The notes under the pieces are model-generated. The model worked only from the letters and a program-made list of their open reading frames with translations. It was not told where the DNA came from and ran no database searches. Made by a program: the position numbers and the translations under genes. From Melieria omissa (lineage: Eukaryota; Arthropoda; Insecta; Diptera; Ulidiidae): a stretch of 64,000 nt of DNA. The stretch is from assembly GCA_963971225.1 (NCBI GenBank), contig OZ020269.1:107145486-107209485 (forward strand). The letters are read 5' to 3'. Positions 10,366-23,479 of this stretch are shown piece after piece (position 1 is the stretch's first letter; each line of letters starts with the position of its first letter).

Positions 10366-10845
10366 TTAACCCTTTCGAGCCCGAATTGTATCCTGTGTCT
10401 CGATATTACTTTTTGGTACTTAAATCATCATCATTTAAAATCAAGTCGCCACGCCTCTTCGTTGGAGTTCTTGAGCTTTACTTTTGAACAATTTTAGCTT
10501 AAAACGGGTTAAATATATTTTGTATTAATATTTTTTAATTACAAAAAAATTATTGAATATTTATGGAAAAATACAAAATTATCACTTTTTGCTTTTATTT
10601 AACCATTATTATACAGGGTTTTGATCAAACGCGCCCAATCCGTAGACTTCAATTAGAACACAAACTTTCGCTGATATCGCTGCAAATTATTAAAAATTAT
10701 TTTGGGTATAACAGTAACATTTTTTAATTTGCTTTGAATTCACTTCTAAAAATATTAATTTGTTGGTAAATCAATCGCAGCTTTTGCTATAAGCTGACAA
10801 ATAGGTGAAGTTGCTTTCAGGCAACTTTTTGGTCAAACGGGTTAA
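10366..10845 (-). mobile_element. TTAA-flanked MITE, piggyBac type, copy 2 (inverted)
   Basis: A 472-bp element with perfect TTAA on both sides (10366-10369 and 10842-10845). It begins CCCTTTCGAGCCCGAA and ends, read backward, CCCGTTTGACCAAAAAG. The interior is the reverse complement of copy 1 at 8352-8794, sharing GTTTTGATCAAACG, GTAGACTTCAATTAGAACAC and TTTTGAACAATTTTAGCT. It has no coding capacity, so it would need a transposase from elsewhere. Confidence 0.85.
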
Positions 10846-10849
10846 AATA

Positions 10850-12500
10850 GTTTTATCAAGAAATTAAAGTTTACGATTATCTCAGATAAACAAAATACAC
10901 TGTAAGATGAAAATGCATTGAAAATTTTAGAGACACTTTTGAAGTCAAATCATGGTTTACACCATTTTCATTTGAAACTTTTCGTGGTCTACTAAATTCT
11001 ATTTTTACATATGTAAGTATGAACAATGAACATTCATGCATTCGAACATATATTTCGCCACTGAAAGTACTTCGAGTTGGTACGCCCCACGCTTAAGTCC
11101 GTCCAACACGTAGGCCCAACAAATCAAGTTCAAAAATTTAAATTGCCCAACGCGCAAAGAATCTGCGCGCACCGATTCATAACTTTCGAGGCAATTACGC
11201 GCCTAGATGAAGCGAGAGTAAACAACAACACCACAATGGCACTATTGCCACTCACTTGCAATGGGCAGCGCCCGAAGGGAGTTGCCACCAACGGCAGTCG
11301 AGCAACTCCACTCACTCGACTGAGCGCAGTGGCTGAGCAAAGTGGAATCAAATGAAATATGAAAAATGCACATTGCAGGCAGTGCATAGCAAACAATAAC
11401 AACAACAAGCAGGCAATGCACACGAAATACCGCTGCGCATGCGCAGGTGAAACAATCAGCATCAGGAGTCGTTACCATTTTTGCGCATCGTGCACTATTT
11501 TCTTGTTATGTTGCATACTCGTATATGTTGTTGTTGTTGTTAGCAGCAGCAGTTGAATGAGCAGCAACACGTTGTGTGATGAGCGCGATGCGCATCTGTG
11601 GCACGTCAAAGACGTCAAGAAGAAGCGTCAGCGCGCAAGACGTGCGACTAAGCGAACGGACGGACGGACCGAACGAACGAACGAACGCACTGTGGGACGT
11701 TCAGTTCAGTTGGTGATGAAGGTGCCGGCGTGGTACGTGCAAGCGGCGCACATCACGTTGCACTCTTGCTCGACAAATGGTTCATGTTGTTGTTGTTGTT
11801 GTTATGTGCTGCGTTTTCTTATTAATTTGGGGCCACAGTTGCAGGCGGCCGTTGCTGCTGCTGCTGCGGTTGTCGCGCCGAGTGGGGGTCTTAAAATCGT
11901 ATTAGAGCAGCAACTGCAACAACAACATCGGCAGCAACAGTAGTTGCTGCAGCTGGCGTTGGTGGCCAACCGCCTCTGGCGGCCCAGTTCGTGCGGCAAG
12001 TTCTCGTTGCCGGCAACTCGGCCGTGCAATATCATTATTTGTTGGCAATACCAGTTGATGTTGTTGTTGTTGTTGTTTGTTGTTGGTGCGCGGCATGGTG
12101 TCAAACGTTTTGTAATCTGTCACGTCGCATCGTTTTAAAATTTCTTCCAGGCTTCTACTTCTGCTGCGGCTACCACAAATGATTGTTGCTGCCGTTTTTG
12201 TTGTTGTGTGCTCACCTTCGGCTGCTGTTGCTGCTGCTGTTGCACTTGTTGCCTTTTATTTTCCAATTCATGGAATGAAATGGTTCGGGCCCCCTCCGGT
12301 GTCTGCGCCCGGCGCATGCTACGTTTTTCTCTGAAGCCTGAAGGCAGCAGTGCGAATTGTTGCTGTGTTGCCTCCTGTGCCGCTTCCCATGTCTTATCGG
12401 CGGCGTTTATTAGTTTGACCTTCAGCTTTGGCTGCGCCGCTGTCCGCTACGTGCTGTTTGGACAATATTTTGCGCAGCGCCAATTATGACTCACAATTGG
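10850..12500. repeat. Cluster of GTT/CAA, CTG/CAG and tetranucleotide microsatellites
   Basis: GTT runs occur at about 11527-11541, 11783-11802 and 12059-12077, with CTG-type runs at about 11850-11868 and 12220-12245. A run of CGAA/CGGA tetranucleotides lies at about 11650-11685. The stretch is richer in G+C than its surroundings. Gln-rich and Cys-rich open frames on both strands come from these runs. It could be UTR-like sequence of a gene, but I see no start, splice or domain that supports this. Confidence 0.6.
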
Positions 12501-14550
12501 GCTGTCGGCCGGCAATTTTCATTTACTTAATTCGAATGGGCGGGAAATTACACAGAAATGACTTAGAAATTATTGAAATTATGGATTAACCGGCGAGTGA
12601 CTAATAGTCCATGGAGTCCTGCCGTACGCCTTGATGAAGCCGCAGATTCAATTCAGTATCAAGTTCGAGTTCGAGATTTTGATTTTCTTTTACACTCTAT
12701 AAGGTTTATAGTTTAAAGCTTTCAACCTGAGCGCTTATCGCACAAAGCACAAAGAACCGCAAAAGGTAATCAAGGGCCGGAAGAGTGGAACTGCTGGTAT
12801 AACATGAAGAAAGCAGAAAGTTGTGGGGGAGACTTTCTGCCAAGTTTGTGGAACATTAACTCAAATAGTAAATTAGTTTTGTTTCTAAGTGACTTCTCTT
12901 CTATCTTATGTTGAGTCTCTGATGGTGGCCCGGATTCAACAAGGAGCAGGTCACGCTAGCTTGGCGCTCTTTTCCCTAGAGGTCTTACGAGATCAACAAG
13001 GTTTTTCACTTCCTGGATCTCACAAAGTGGATTTAAAATACCAGTCAGCATCAGCACAAAGAGAACGTGGCTTCATTGAACCAATCAACTTTAGGGGGTT
13101 TTAGTGTCTGCAGGATCTCTTAGGACATTAAAAAAACTCACATCTTGAATATTTTTTATCGAACACAGACCAAATCTTTATTCTGTGATCTACAGTCTGT
13201 TTATACTTTTCACTGAAGCAAATTAAATTCTGTTCGACATATATAAATACTTTGTGTATAGGAGCATCTATTGAAGCAATCTACACCTTGAAATTTTTTA
13301 AATGTGTTAAAATTTTTTTTTTTAATTTCTACTCCTTGAAATTTTTTTTGTTTTTTAAGTATTGTATCGAGAAAATTCAATTCAAAAGGCTTTTCTTATG
13401 TAAATAACGCTGTGCGAGAGCAGTTTTGACCCATCCAGAAGATCCTAAAGGCAGATAACACTACTCGACAAAAATTGGGTTCATCGCGTGCTCCTAAAAA
13501 CAAAAGTATTTTTAGACTAATCTTCGGCTGCCCACGAAACTGAAAATCAAAAAATTTTCTTAAGAAGCGTTTTCGAAAAATCTTCGAAAAACACGTTTTT
13601 CCCCTCTTATTTCAGTTATGAGCACATATCTTGTAAACCAACCATCCGACTAACACATGTGGTCCGTCGTTCAGAAGGTAATTAACTAGCCTTTCCAACG
13701 ATAGGTATATAGAATTCAATGAAATTTGGGGAAGTTACTGACAATGAAAGTTAAAATAAAGCAAAATGAATTTTTTGATCATTTTCAAAAATTAAACATT
13801 TTCGAATGGTTTTTTTATAGATAAACCAAATGAGCTCCTCTGGTTTTAAAATCTAAGATGAAAGATATAGTATTTGAGCAAATATTAAGCTTAACACCAA
13901 TAAAATTGAAAGAAAAATGACAAAGTTATAATGCACGGAGTGGAAACACCAACTTTTCATTTATTACACAGTGCGAAACAAATTTTTTATTTTTCCGAGA
14001 CCCATCCAAGTGTTGATATAGACGTGAAACTAGAGGTAGTTTATAGTATCCTGGCATAGTCAGTTTTTCATTTTCTGACCCAAAAACCTTCTTAAAGGAC
14101 TTTAAATTTTGAGGATTTAAAATATTTTTTTTAAATATTTGCGATTGTGCAATGTTGAAGATATGGGTATCAAATAAAAGAGAAAAATTGTCTCCTTTTT
14201 TACTAAATGTTCTATTTTCAACTTGAATTTGATACTATATATCTAGATGCAAAACATATATATTTTTTCCAAAGGATTCGCTATTAAACTTCGAATATAT
14301 CGAAGGACACATATTTGAAAGAACCATACTCTCATATTTTTGTCCTGAAACTTCAAAATTGGAAATGTAGTCTGAAGGCGACAAATTTCGAGATTGGAAA
14401 GCAAAGAAGCGGTAGAAGCCGTTGTTCACCACGGCTGCCTTCGCTACATCAGAGATAAGAAAACAGCAGAAAAAATGTGACAAAGGCTGTGGTGGGTTTT
14501 CGCCAAGAAATCGATTGCGGCAGAGCTAACGATCTGTAAGTAGCTAGAAC
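12500..14550. other. No gene recognised
   Basis: 12500-13100 is unique-looking, with a 71-codon plus-strand frame at 12889-13104 that has no recognisable domain. 13130-14230 is A+T-rich with homopolymer T tracts. Its style (ACTCGACAAAAATTGGGTTC, GACCCATCCA) suggests dispersed repeat DNA, but I found no inverted ends or coding motif to support a class. Confidence 0.4.
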
Positions 14551-14554
14551 GACT

Positions 14555-14830
14555 TTGGGTAAAGGAAGACATCTCACCATGTTTGAGGAAATGGTGAGGA
14601 ATCTGAAGATTTCTGGAGCAAAATCGAACGAAGTGGCACAATTATTCATGACTCAACCGGAGAAGTTCGATTCCCTGGTGACAGTCTTGCAGAATATGGA
14701 AGTGGATAAATTGAATTACAGCAATTTAAAGCAGCGATTGCTGTTGGAGGAAGTGAAGTTCAAAACCTGGCAAGAAGAATGCGAATTTTTTTTAAAGAAC
14801 AACTTGAAACAATCATCTCATCTTCAATAA
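14555..14830 (+). pseudogene. Copia-type retrotransposon gag fragment
   Basis: An open frame whose product reads GKGRHLTMFEEMVRNL, then SGAKSNEVAQLFMTQPEKFD, VTVLQNMEVDKLNYSNLKQR and LLLEEVK. This order (a short lead-in, F-E/D-E-x-V-x-x-L, a GAK box, a L-P-like box with a Tyr or Phe turn, then L-x-x-x-K-x-R-L-L-x-E-E) is the pattern of the copia-family Gag capsid region. The frame is closed upstream by a stop about 40 bases before 14555 and ends soon after without a zinc knuckle. I see no integrase, reverse transcriptase or LTR nearby, so it is a fragment. The similarity is judged from memory. Confidence 0.6.
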
Positions 14831-15410
14831 AACAGCCGCCTCACATTCATTCGAGCTCGATATGATTCAAACCTTATCTGATAAACCTTATTTGAAGGAC
14901 CTTCTTTGATTGAAAAACAAATCTAAATGTCGCTTATATCAGCGTTTGAATTACTGGCAACAAAATAAATATCAAACTACATGAGTGTCTGCTCTGCTTT
15001 GAATAAAACGTGTCCAAAAATCACCTAATAAATTAAATCACAAATTTTTAACATCGAGGTGTCCAAGCTTCCTTCTATGGTGTGATTTATTTTATTAGAA
15101 ACACGTTTTAAATTCATAATTCGCTTTTGAGCTCTCGAGCTGTGAATCTCTTCAGTTAGTTTGCACAAAAGATGAACGTCAATGGGCCATTGCCAAAATC
15201 AATCGACTTACCGATCTCAAGTCGAACATATGTAAATGTCCAAATGACACAGTGCGGACGTCAGAGCCAGCGCCACCAGTAAGGCAAAACCAGCCTTTTA
15301 AACAGCAACAACAACGACATTTCATTTTAATAAATTTTGTAGAAATATTTACATAAAAATAATCATAAATTCTGAAACTGATCCAAATGGGGGCAGAACA
15401 CGCTTGTTCG
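14831..15410. other. No gene recognised
   Basis: Mixed A+T-rich sequence after the gag fragment. Nothing with recognisable ends, repeats or coding content. Confidence 0.4.
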
Positions 15411-15412
15411 CG

Positions 15413-15414
<2 letters not shown>

Positions 15415-15443
<29 letters not shown>
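15415..15443. repeat. CA dinucleotide microsatellite
   Basis: About 14 consecutive CA units between GCGT and GCGCAG. Confidence 0.95.
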
Positions 15444-16100
15444 GCGCAGAGCCACCACCTGTGACGGTGGACGGCGCATTCGTTTGGCAGAGGCGGCTGA
15501 CGCGTCGCACGAGCGCAATTAAAACGCTGTAAATTAAGCATAAATGCCCACTTAAGTCACAAATCGAAACCGAATCGAGGCGAGTGGCGCGAGAAGTGGG
15601 TGTCGAAATTTGTTAACAAAACGCGAGCGCGCACCAGACACAACCACCAGCAACAATAACAACACCGACTAGCAGCACAAAAAGTGTTAATTTAATTCTT
15701 GACTCGAACAAAAACCACACACAAAAGTCGAAAATATTGTGCCGAAGCGAAGAATGACGGAAAAATTCCAGTTTACATCGAATGCAAATCAATATTGAAC
15801 ATTACAATCAAAGTCGGCCGAGGAAGCTCGAAAGCTGAAAAGTATAAATTTTGGTAGAGTGAAAAACGGCTGCGTTGCTATTACAACAACCAACGACAGC
15901 AATAAGTCAATAAATGGTGAGAGAAAATTTTCCGAATTGAAATAAGACACCGAAAAAAATGCGAACAACAAACATTCCGTACGATTGCGGCGGCGGTGTG
16001 TGGGCAGCAGACGTGTCATACTGTGCGATACCATCGAACGCTTAAGTCACCTGTGCGCCTGCGCGCCAATCTGTCGCGGCCATACGAGTACATGCGGAAA
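15444..16100. other. G+C-richer island, UTR-like composition
   Basis: Sequence with many CAACAA and AAAAGTG motifs and a marked rise in G+C between two A+T-rich domains. It resembles fly 5' untranslated exons. A 14-codon frame starts at 15754 with ATGACGG. There is no clear splice donor or conserved protein, so a transcribed exon is only a possibility. Confidence 0.2.
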
Positions 16101-18900
16101 AATTGTTTCAAATGCAGTCAAATGATTGTTGAAAAAAATGAATGAATTGATTAGAGTTCAATTGAGGAGTTGGAAAACCCCATTAATTGTTATCACAAAA
16201 AATCAAAAATTAAATGAAAATTGAAATGAAAGCAGCAGCAATTGCTTCAGTTGAGTTACTTGAAAAATGATTGAATATCAATTAAGAAAAAAAATAATTT
16301 CAATTAAAGTGATTATAAGAATTCAAGTTAAAGTAATCAATAAAAGATAAATACAAGTTTTGCTATGTCATTTCGTAATTTTGATGTCTTAGGTTAGGTT
16401 AATTTAAGGCATCACAGCTTAAATTAGTTAATTGAATTAATTAGAGTTTAATTGAGTAGCGTAAGAACCCCATTCTTCTAATTTTTATCATGAAAATGAA
16501 AGGAAAGAAGTAAATAATTAAATACTTTCTGATTAATTTAGTTGAAACCAATGAGACTAGTGGAAAGTAAACGATTACCAAATGAAACTTTATAAATTGT
16601 TACCTAAACTACCATTAAACAAATGAGTTAACTAAATTGACTGTGAAAAGTTATTATATTTTGAATTGATTACTTATTTATTTCATAAAAAAAAATTTTT
16701 AATCATTGTGAATATTCAATATTCAATGCGATTGATATGTCTTGATCAATTAGTATTAAAAAAATTTATTAAATACTTGATGTCTCATTTAAATTATTTA
16801 TTGATATAAATAATTAATGAAAAATTTAGAATTCTTAATTAAATTAAATTTTAAATTAAAAATGAAATTTAAAATAATTAATGTTTTAGTATTCATTTAA
16901 TTATTAACTTGAATTGCTGAAAAATCTAGTACATAATTATTTTCAATATTTAAACTTATTTCTTAGTAGTCAATGGAAATATTGCACATGATTTAAAGTA
17001 ATTAAAACGCATTTGTAATTGAATTAAATATCTACATATTCTTGAATATAGATAAACTAAAATTATAATTGATTTAAATTTATTTTATTAAATTAAATGA
17101 GCTTTAGTCAATTTTGAATATTTAATGTTTAAATTAATATTAATTAATTCAATTGCTTGATATTAATTTTATTATCATTTTGCCTTTCTCGATTTGATTA
17201 AAAGTTATTACAAGTACTAAACTTAATTAGTTATTTTAAGAACTAAAATTAATTAGTTGTTTGAAGCACTGAAAATAATAAAAAACAAAATAATATAAAA
17301 TAATAATTTAAATAACAAACTAAGCAATTCACTTCGCAATTACATCTTTAACTAAGTCAATTTTTCTTTTTAAATTATCATTTTGATTTAATTTCATTAA
17401 AAATTCAACTTAATCGCTGCTTATCATTAAATCAACCACTATTTGATTAAATAGTAACCAAATAAATTCTCAATTACTATTGAAATAATATTTACTATTG
17501 AAATATTTTCTATTGAAATAAACTGTAAATTAATTTCACTGACTTTGAAAATAGTTTAAATCGCTTCATTTACAATCAATGACTTTTTATTTAAGTAAAA
17601 ACAAAATCAATTCCCAATTCTCAATTAATCAATATAATTGATATTTCAAAGAACTGTTACTGAAATTATTTTTTTATTGAAATAAACTGTTAATTAATTT
17701 CAATATTTTTCAACACAAAGTTAATTGTTATATTAATTAATTAATTGTATATAACCAAATCAATTCTGATTTAATTACTCTAATTAATATTTTAAATGCT
17801 AAATGCTTTAAATGCTTATTTACTAAATAAATAAGCTGTTAATTATTAATTTCAATAATTTTTAAAAAATATCGCTGCTTGTAATCAATTCAATTACTTT
17901 TTATTTAATACATTACCAAATTATTCCGATTTAATCAATCTAATTGATACTTTCAATGACTTTTACTATTGAAATAAACTGTTAAATTGAATAATTTTGA
18001 AATCAATCTAATTGATATTTTAAACGACTTTTACTACTGAAATAATCTGTTAAATAATTTTAATAGTTTTGAATTAAAAACAAATCGTTTTAATTACAAT
18101 TAATTACTCCTTAATTACTTAACGGTCAATAATAATCAACTTTAATTTTATTTAAAATTTGAATTACCTTATCATCAATTCAAATACTTTTAGTTAAATA
18201 AATAACCAAATTAATTATTCTAATTAATCAATCTAATTCATATTTTAAGTTACTTTTTCTATTGCAATAAACTGTTAATTAATTTGAATAATTTTAAAAT
18301 TGAATAAAATCGCTTTCTTTACATTCAATTACTTAATAATTCGATTACTTAGTAATAATTTAATGACCAAATCAATTCTTCATTAATGATTTTTTGGAAA
18401 TGGCTTTGACTATTCAAAGAAAGTGTTAATTTATTGTAATAATTTTGGAAACAAATTAAATCGATTCAATTAAATTGTAATTAACAATGAAATCAATTCT
18501 CAATTAATCAAATAAACTGCTAATTTAAAAAATATAAATAAATCGCCTCAATTACAATCAATAAATTGATATTCGAAACCAAATTGATATTCAATTAATC
18601 AATCATAACCTTTTATTATTCAAATAAACAATGAATAACTTTTACAATTTTGAAGCTGACTGAATTACTTCTTACGTAATAAACAAACCATTCAACTCTC
18701 ACTAAAATTCTGAATTTAATTGAGTTGTGTAGCTTTTCATTTTACAACCCGCTTCATTTAACGTAAAATAAATGTAATAGTAAAAAACAAATTAATAGTT
18801 AATCAAAATTTTAATTGAATACTTAATTACAAAGTTTGAAGTCTTAAACTTCCCACAATTATTGGAATTTTTACAACTCACTCTAAATAGTTTAATCTTA
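16100..18900. repeat. Extremely A+T-rich domain with decayed tandem units
   Basis: About 2.8 kb dominated by AATTAA, TTAATT and CAATTAA words. From about 17450 to 18650 a diverged unit recurs. Its landmark CTATTGAAATAAACTGTTAATTAATTT, in variants, is found at about 17505, 17675, 17960, 18025, 18255 and 18400, usually followed by AATAATTTT and an AATCGCTT block. Spacing varies from about 65 to 230 bp. No gene. The motif bias would make this DNA easy to melt and possibly a scaffold-attachment type region; that is speculation. Confidence 0.6.
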
Positions 18901-18949
18901 TTTTTCTTGTGTGTATAAAATAACTTTATTTGATTTTCTCCAAATGCCA

Positions 18950-19660
18950 TTTGGCATTGTTGTTGTTGTTATGCTTTTTCATATTATTATTGTTGTTGTT
19001 GCTGTTAGTGCGGTAATGCTGTTGTAATTTAATGCGCAATAAATTTGTGTGCCTATTGGCGCCTGTTTCAATGCTGCCACAGCCTAAGGTGACCATAAAA
19101 GTGCCAATAATGTAAGTTAAATTGCTTAGTTAGACGATTTGTTGTTGTTGTGATTTGTTGCAGGTGTAGTTGCAAGCATGGTCGCTTAGTTTTATTGTGG
19201 TTGTTTTGGTTTTGCTTCACCTACGCGTTTATCAGTTATTTGATTATTTCTCCCAATGCAGCATTTAGGTAGGTTTATCTATAAAATTATCATCAGCGTG
19301 CGAAATCAATTGCACAAATACCAGCATTACCCCCACAACCGACAGACAACATTCAACAGTTTCAACGGTACCAGCAACAACACAGCGCCATCAACATCGA
19401 CATCGAGATTGCCCATTAAAAACGCTGATATATGTGCATTATTTATGTGTGAAGTTGTGTGTGTGTGTCTATAAAAATATTTGCATAAGAAATAGGAAAA
19501 AATACTAAAATAATTCAAATCAAAATTAAATATAAACAAAATTAAATCAATGCAAGATAAAATAAAACTTCAAACAAAATGTGCGGGTCGCCACTGGCAT
19601 CGATGCATCGAAAAGAATGCTTTGAAAAATTGTTGCGTACACTGCGAGAAAAACAGTTTC
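18950..19660. other. GTT-rich unique sequence, no gene recognised
   Basis: GTT runs near 18958-18970, 18988-19003 and 19140-19150, and a GTGTGTGTGT run near 19460. A 72-codon open frame at 19256-19474 has no recognisable domain. Confidence 0.4.
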
Positions 19661-19899
19661 AGGTGGATGGTGATGGGAAACTGAATTTTAATTCAATTAT
19701 CCTGAGGTTCAATGGTTCAATTGTCATCTAGATTGTATTGCAACTTAAATAGATCCGCTCTTGAAAATAATTTCTTCTTAGAAGAACTTTAGTTTTACTT
19801 AACCATATCTCTCTTCAACACAATCTAACCGTTGCTTTTTTATCTCAAGTAACGCCAAATGTTGCCTTACTGCAAGTTCAACTTGAAACAAATTTCAAC

Positions 19900-20960
19900 C
19901 CTATCTTAGTCTTGATTTCAACTCGATTTCGACCACTCAAATCGGGCTTTTTACGATCTTTCTGTTCTCAATCTAATATAAAACTTAAGTTCTACCTTGA
20001 CCAATCCTCAACTAGACTTTAGTCCTGACTTCAACCGTATCTCAACCAGTCAAGTAAAACTCAACGGAATTTTTCTAAGTTTAATCTAATATAAAACTCA
20101 AGTTGAAACTAAGTCAATGGCCCATCATTACTTTAGTCTTGACTACAACCTTTTCTCAGCCAGTCAAGTCAAGCTCATCCCAATCATTCTGAATTCAACC
20201 CAAGATTTATGAAACTAAAGTTTAACCTAAATCATTCCTTAACCCTACTGCAGCCTTGACTTCAACCATATCTCAGCCAGTGAAGTCAAGTGAAGCTCAT
20301 CAGAAATTTTTCGAGTTCAATCTAATATGAGATTTAAGTTCAACTTAAACTATAACCTTACTTTCTACTTGATATAAACTTGATTACAGCAAATCAAGCT
20401 TTCTTTCTTTCATAATTTAACCTAAACTAATCCCTGGCCCTACTTTAGTTTGGACTTCAACCTTATCTACTTAAATTCATCCCAAGTCAATCCCTTAACT
20501 ATACTTTAGTCTTGACTTCAACATTACTCCAGCCAGTCAAGTCAAGCTAAACGGAATCTTTCTAAATTCAATCTAATATAAAACAAGCACAATAAAGTTC
20601 AAGCAAAGGAATAGAACATATTGTATATTATTTGGTTCAAGCCAAACCAATGCCTAACCCGTTTTTAGTCCTGACTTCAACCGTATCTCAGCCATTTAAG
20701 CTGAAGCTCATCGGATTTTTTCTGAGTTCAATCTAACATAAAACTTAAGTTCACCCAATCCATAATCCTACTTTAGCTTTGACTTCAACCTTACTTTGGC
20801 CACTCAAACAAAATGAATCGCGATCTTTCTGAATTCAATCTAATATGAAACTTAAGTTCAATCCAAACTAACCCCAACCCTACTTTAAGCTTGACTTCAA
20901 CTTTATTTCGTTCAGTCAAGTGAAGATGATCTGAATCTCTCTGAGTTCAACTTAACCCTA
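19900..20960. repeat. Decayed tandem array, about 115-bp unit
   Basis: At least seven diverged copies of a unit containing TTGACTTCAACC, TATCTCAGCCAGTCAAG, CTCATCGGAATCTTTCTGA and TTCAATCTAATATAAAACTT. The last landmark falls at about 19969, 20083, 20197, 20318, 20572, 20730 and 20845, with intervals mostly near 115 or multiples. No reading frame is kept across units, so it is not a coding repeat. Confidence 0.75.
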
Positions 20961-23100
20961 TCCACAGCCTAAATTAGCTCCGATCTTAAAAATTTTTTTC
21001 TTATTTCGACCCATCAATTCAACCTTGTCTCAAACTGACCTCACTTCAACCTAACCTCAACCTTCAGCCTTTATGAAGCTGGAATTCTATTCCAATAATA
21101 AATAACTTACTTCCTAATTGCTATCTAACCAATATTTCGCAATCACACCCTCAACCAAACATTACGTCAACCTAACCTAACCTCAATCGTACCTAACCTA
21201 ACTTAAAAGTTACTTTAGTTTTAAGCTTATCTTACCAAAAAATGTTCAGCTTACCACAATTTAAACATAAAAAAATATCAATCAATATTTAGATAAACCT
21301 AGAATTTTGTTTCAATCTAACTTTTCATCGTTACTTCAATTCATTCCAAGCCTCAAATATTCAAACTTAACCTTAAACAACTAAAATCTCCAAAAAGTTA
21401 TTCACAGTGCATTTTTTGAAATCAATCAAAAATCTGGGATATCGCTCCGAGCTGGACTCAATTTTTTTCATAATCAACAACTCTTCTTCTTACAATTAAT
21501 ATTTTTATTGTTTGTTTTACTTTTTCGCTGCTTCTGTAAAAGTTGCTGCGAATCTGTTTTTTGCATTTCTCTCCACTTTTTTTCTTTACGACATTGTTTT
21601 ATGTTAATTCGAAATGTTGTGATGTCGATGTTGTTGACATTTGAAATTTGTTTTATTTACTTTCGATAATTTGCGCTGCAAATTTAAATGTAAATTCCTG
21701 CATTGATTAGAATTTGAGTGTAAATTTTTTGTGCAAACACCACATTGCGAGAATCTTTTTAAGAAATTCACAATTGTAATGTTGTTGTAGCTGAGCCAAG
21801 CGAATATTGCGCTAAGAGTTTAAAGTCCTGAAAGCATAAAAAGGTTTTTGGGCAAATGAGAATCTAAAACGAGCAATAATTTGATTCTTTTTCGTCTTTA
21901 ATTGACAACTTACAAGCAGCATTTGATCCAAACCTAAAGAGGTTGGACTTTGCTAGAGCCTTCAAAGTTTGCGGAGAGTTTTTAGCAACAGTCAAAGCTT
22001 TTTGATCTGAACAGTCACAGTTCACTTGTTTTGTTGGATTAAAAGTTCAAGAACCCTAAATCTCCACCACTTAACTTTCACTGATTCTAAGAATTTCTCG
22101 TCTTGAGCAGATTCCTTCCACTGGTATCTGTTTTAAATTGTTCTCATGGAGCCAACGAGTGCATATTTGTGCTTTCAGGGTTGCAAGCATTTTGCCGTGT
22201 AAGCATTTCGAGTACGTGGGTTGTTCGCCGAGTGTCCAAATTAACATTTTCACGCTGTTAAATTAGTTTTCTGTCCTTTACGAGGTAAAACCAATATTGA
22301 TGATTTGTTAAAACAAGCCCTGAGGCTAAAATTAGTCTTTAATTATTTGAGCAGCCGAAATATGAATTGACCGAAAAATTTTAATTTCATTTCTTCTCAC
22401 AACAACAAAGACTGTTCCACGTGACAAGCGATGTTTTATTGTTGATCAAACAGAAGGAAACTAAACGGTAAACTGGCCAAAATAATCACATTAATCGTTA
22501 TTAAAAAGAAGTCAAAGTTGGACATAGAAGTCCTCAGATGACGGCGAACGTGTCGGCCACTTGTGCAGCCGGCGACCGGATGTGCGGCTGTGGCGGCGAT
22601 GTCGAATTGCCGCAGACTTTGTTGATGTTATTAGGTTTTCGAAAATATTTTCATACACAATTTGGGTTTTATTTGGTTTTTAGTTCAAATGATTAGCGCC
22701 GAATGATTGCTCGATCACGTTGATTGTTGTGATCACTGAGCGGCGAACACATTCGCACTTGGCTACAAATTCTTGATGCCGTTTTGGCAGCGATTCGCAG
22801 CAATGTTGTTGCTATTTACCAGCGAGAGCGTAGGTGTGTTAAATGTGAATTGAAAATTCACACACATTATTACAAAAACCACATCAAGTCGTTGTGTGAG
22901 GCCCAGATGTTAGGGACCGGCCGGTTGTTTGCTCGTATGACTTGAGGTTTTTTCTGGTTAATTTACACTGAGGTTGTTGTTAGTGTTACTTGGAATTTGT
23001 GCATTAAAATGTTTTGGCTGAAAATTACAACATTTAAATTGTAAGTTGGATCATAAATTTTGAACGAATATTAAAGGAAAAAATGATGACATTCAATGTA
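20960..23100. other. No gene recognised
   Basis: Unique-looking A+T-rich DNA with CCTAACCTAACC-type motifs near 21170-21205 that are common in fly introns. Nothing with coding or element structure. Confidence 0.4.
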
Positions 23101-23159
23101 AATAAATAAGAAATTTTTGATTAGGTTGAAAATGTGATTCTGAAAATGGAAGCTGATAG

Positions 23160-23475
23160 CGATTTCATTTGTAGATTTGTTTCAATTTGGGACAAAATTC
23201 CTTGTAGATTGCTTTCAAATTGCGACAAAACTCTTTGTAGATTTCAACTTGGAACAAAAGTCAAACATTTTTACAAAAACGAGCTGAAAGTTCTTGATGC
23301 CTTGTTTTGTTTTTATGATGACATTTGTAGATTTGTTTCAATTTGTAAAAAAAATTCTTTGTAGATTGGTTTCAACTTGGGACAAAACTCTTTGTAGATT
23401 TGTTTCGACTTGGAACAAAACTCAAAAATGTATACAAAAGCGAGCTAAAAGTTTTTGATGCCTTGTTTTGTCTGC
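23160..23475. repeat. Short tandem repeats within a two-fold duplication
   Basis: A roughly 45-bp word (TTTGTAGATTGGTTTCAA, CTTGGGACAAAACTC) recurs six times. The larger block, including GAGCTGAAAGTTCTTGATGC and CCTTGTTTTG, is present twice, at about 23257-23312 and 23414-23470. Confidence 0.75.
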
Positions 23476-23479
23476 AATT

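Noticed and set aside
12135..12317. Gln-rich 60-codon minus-strand frame as a coding exon
   Set aside because: The Gln runs come from CTG/GTT microsatellites that give Gln-, Leu- or Cys-rich frames on either strand throughout this region.
13130..14230. Possible DNA transposon body between T tracts
   Set aside because: No inverted ends or transposase motif could be identified by eye.
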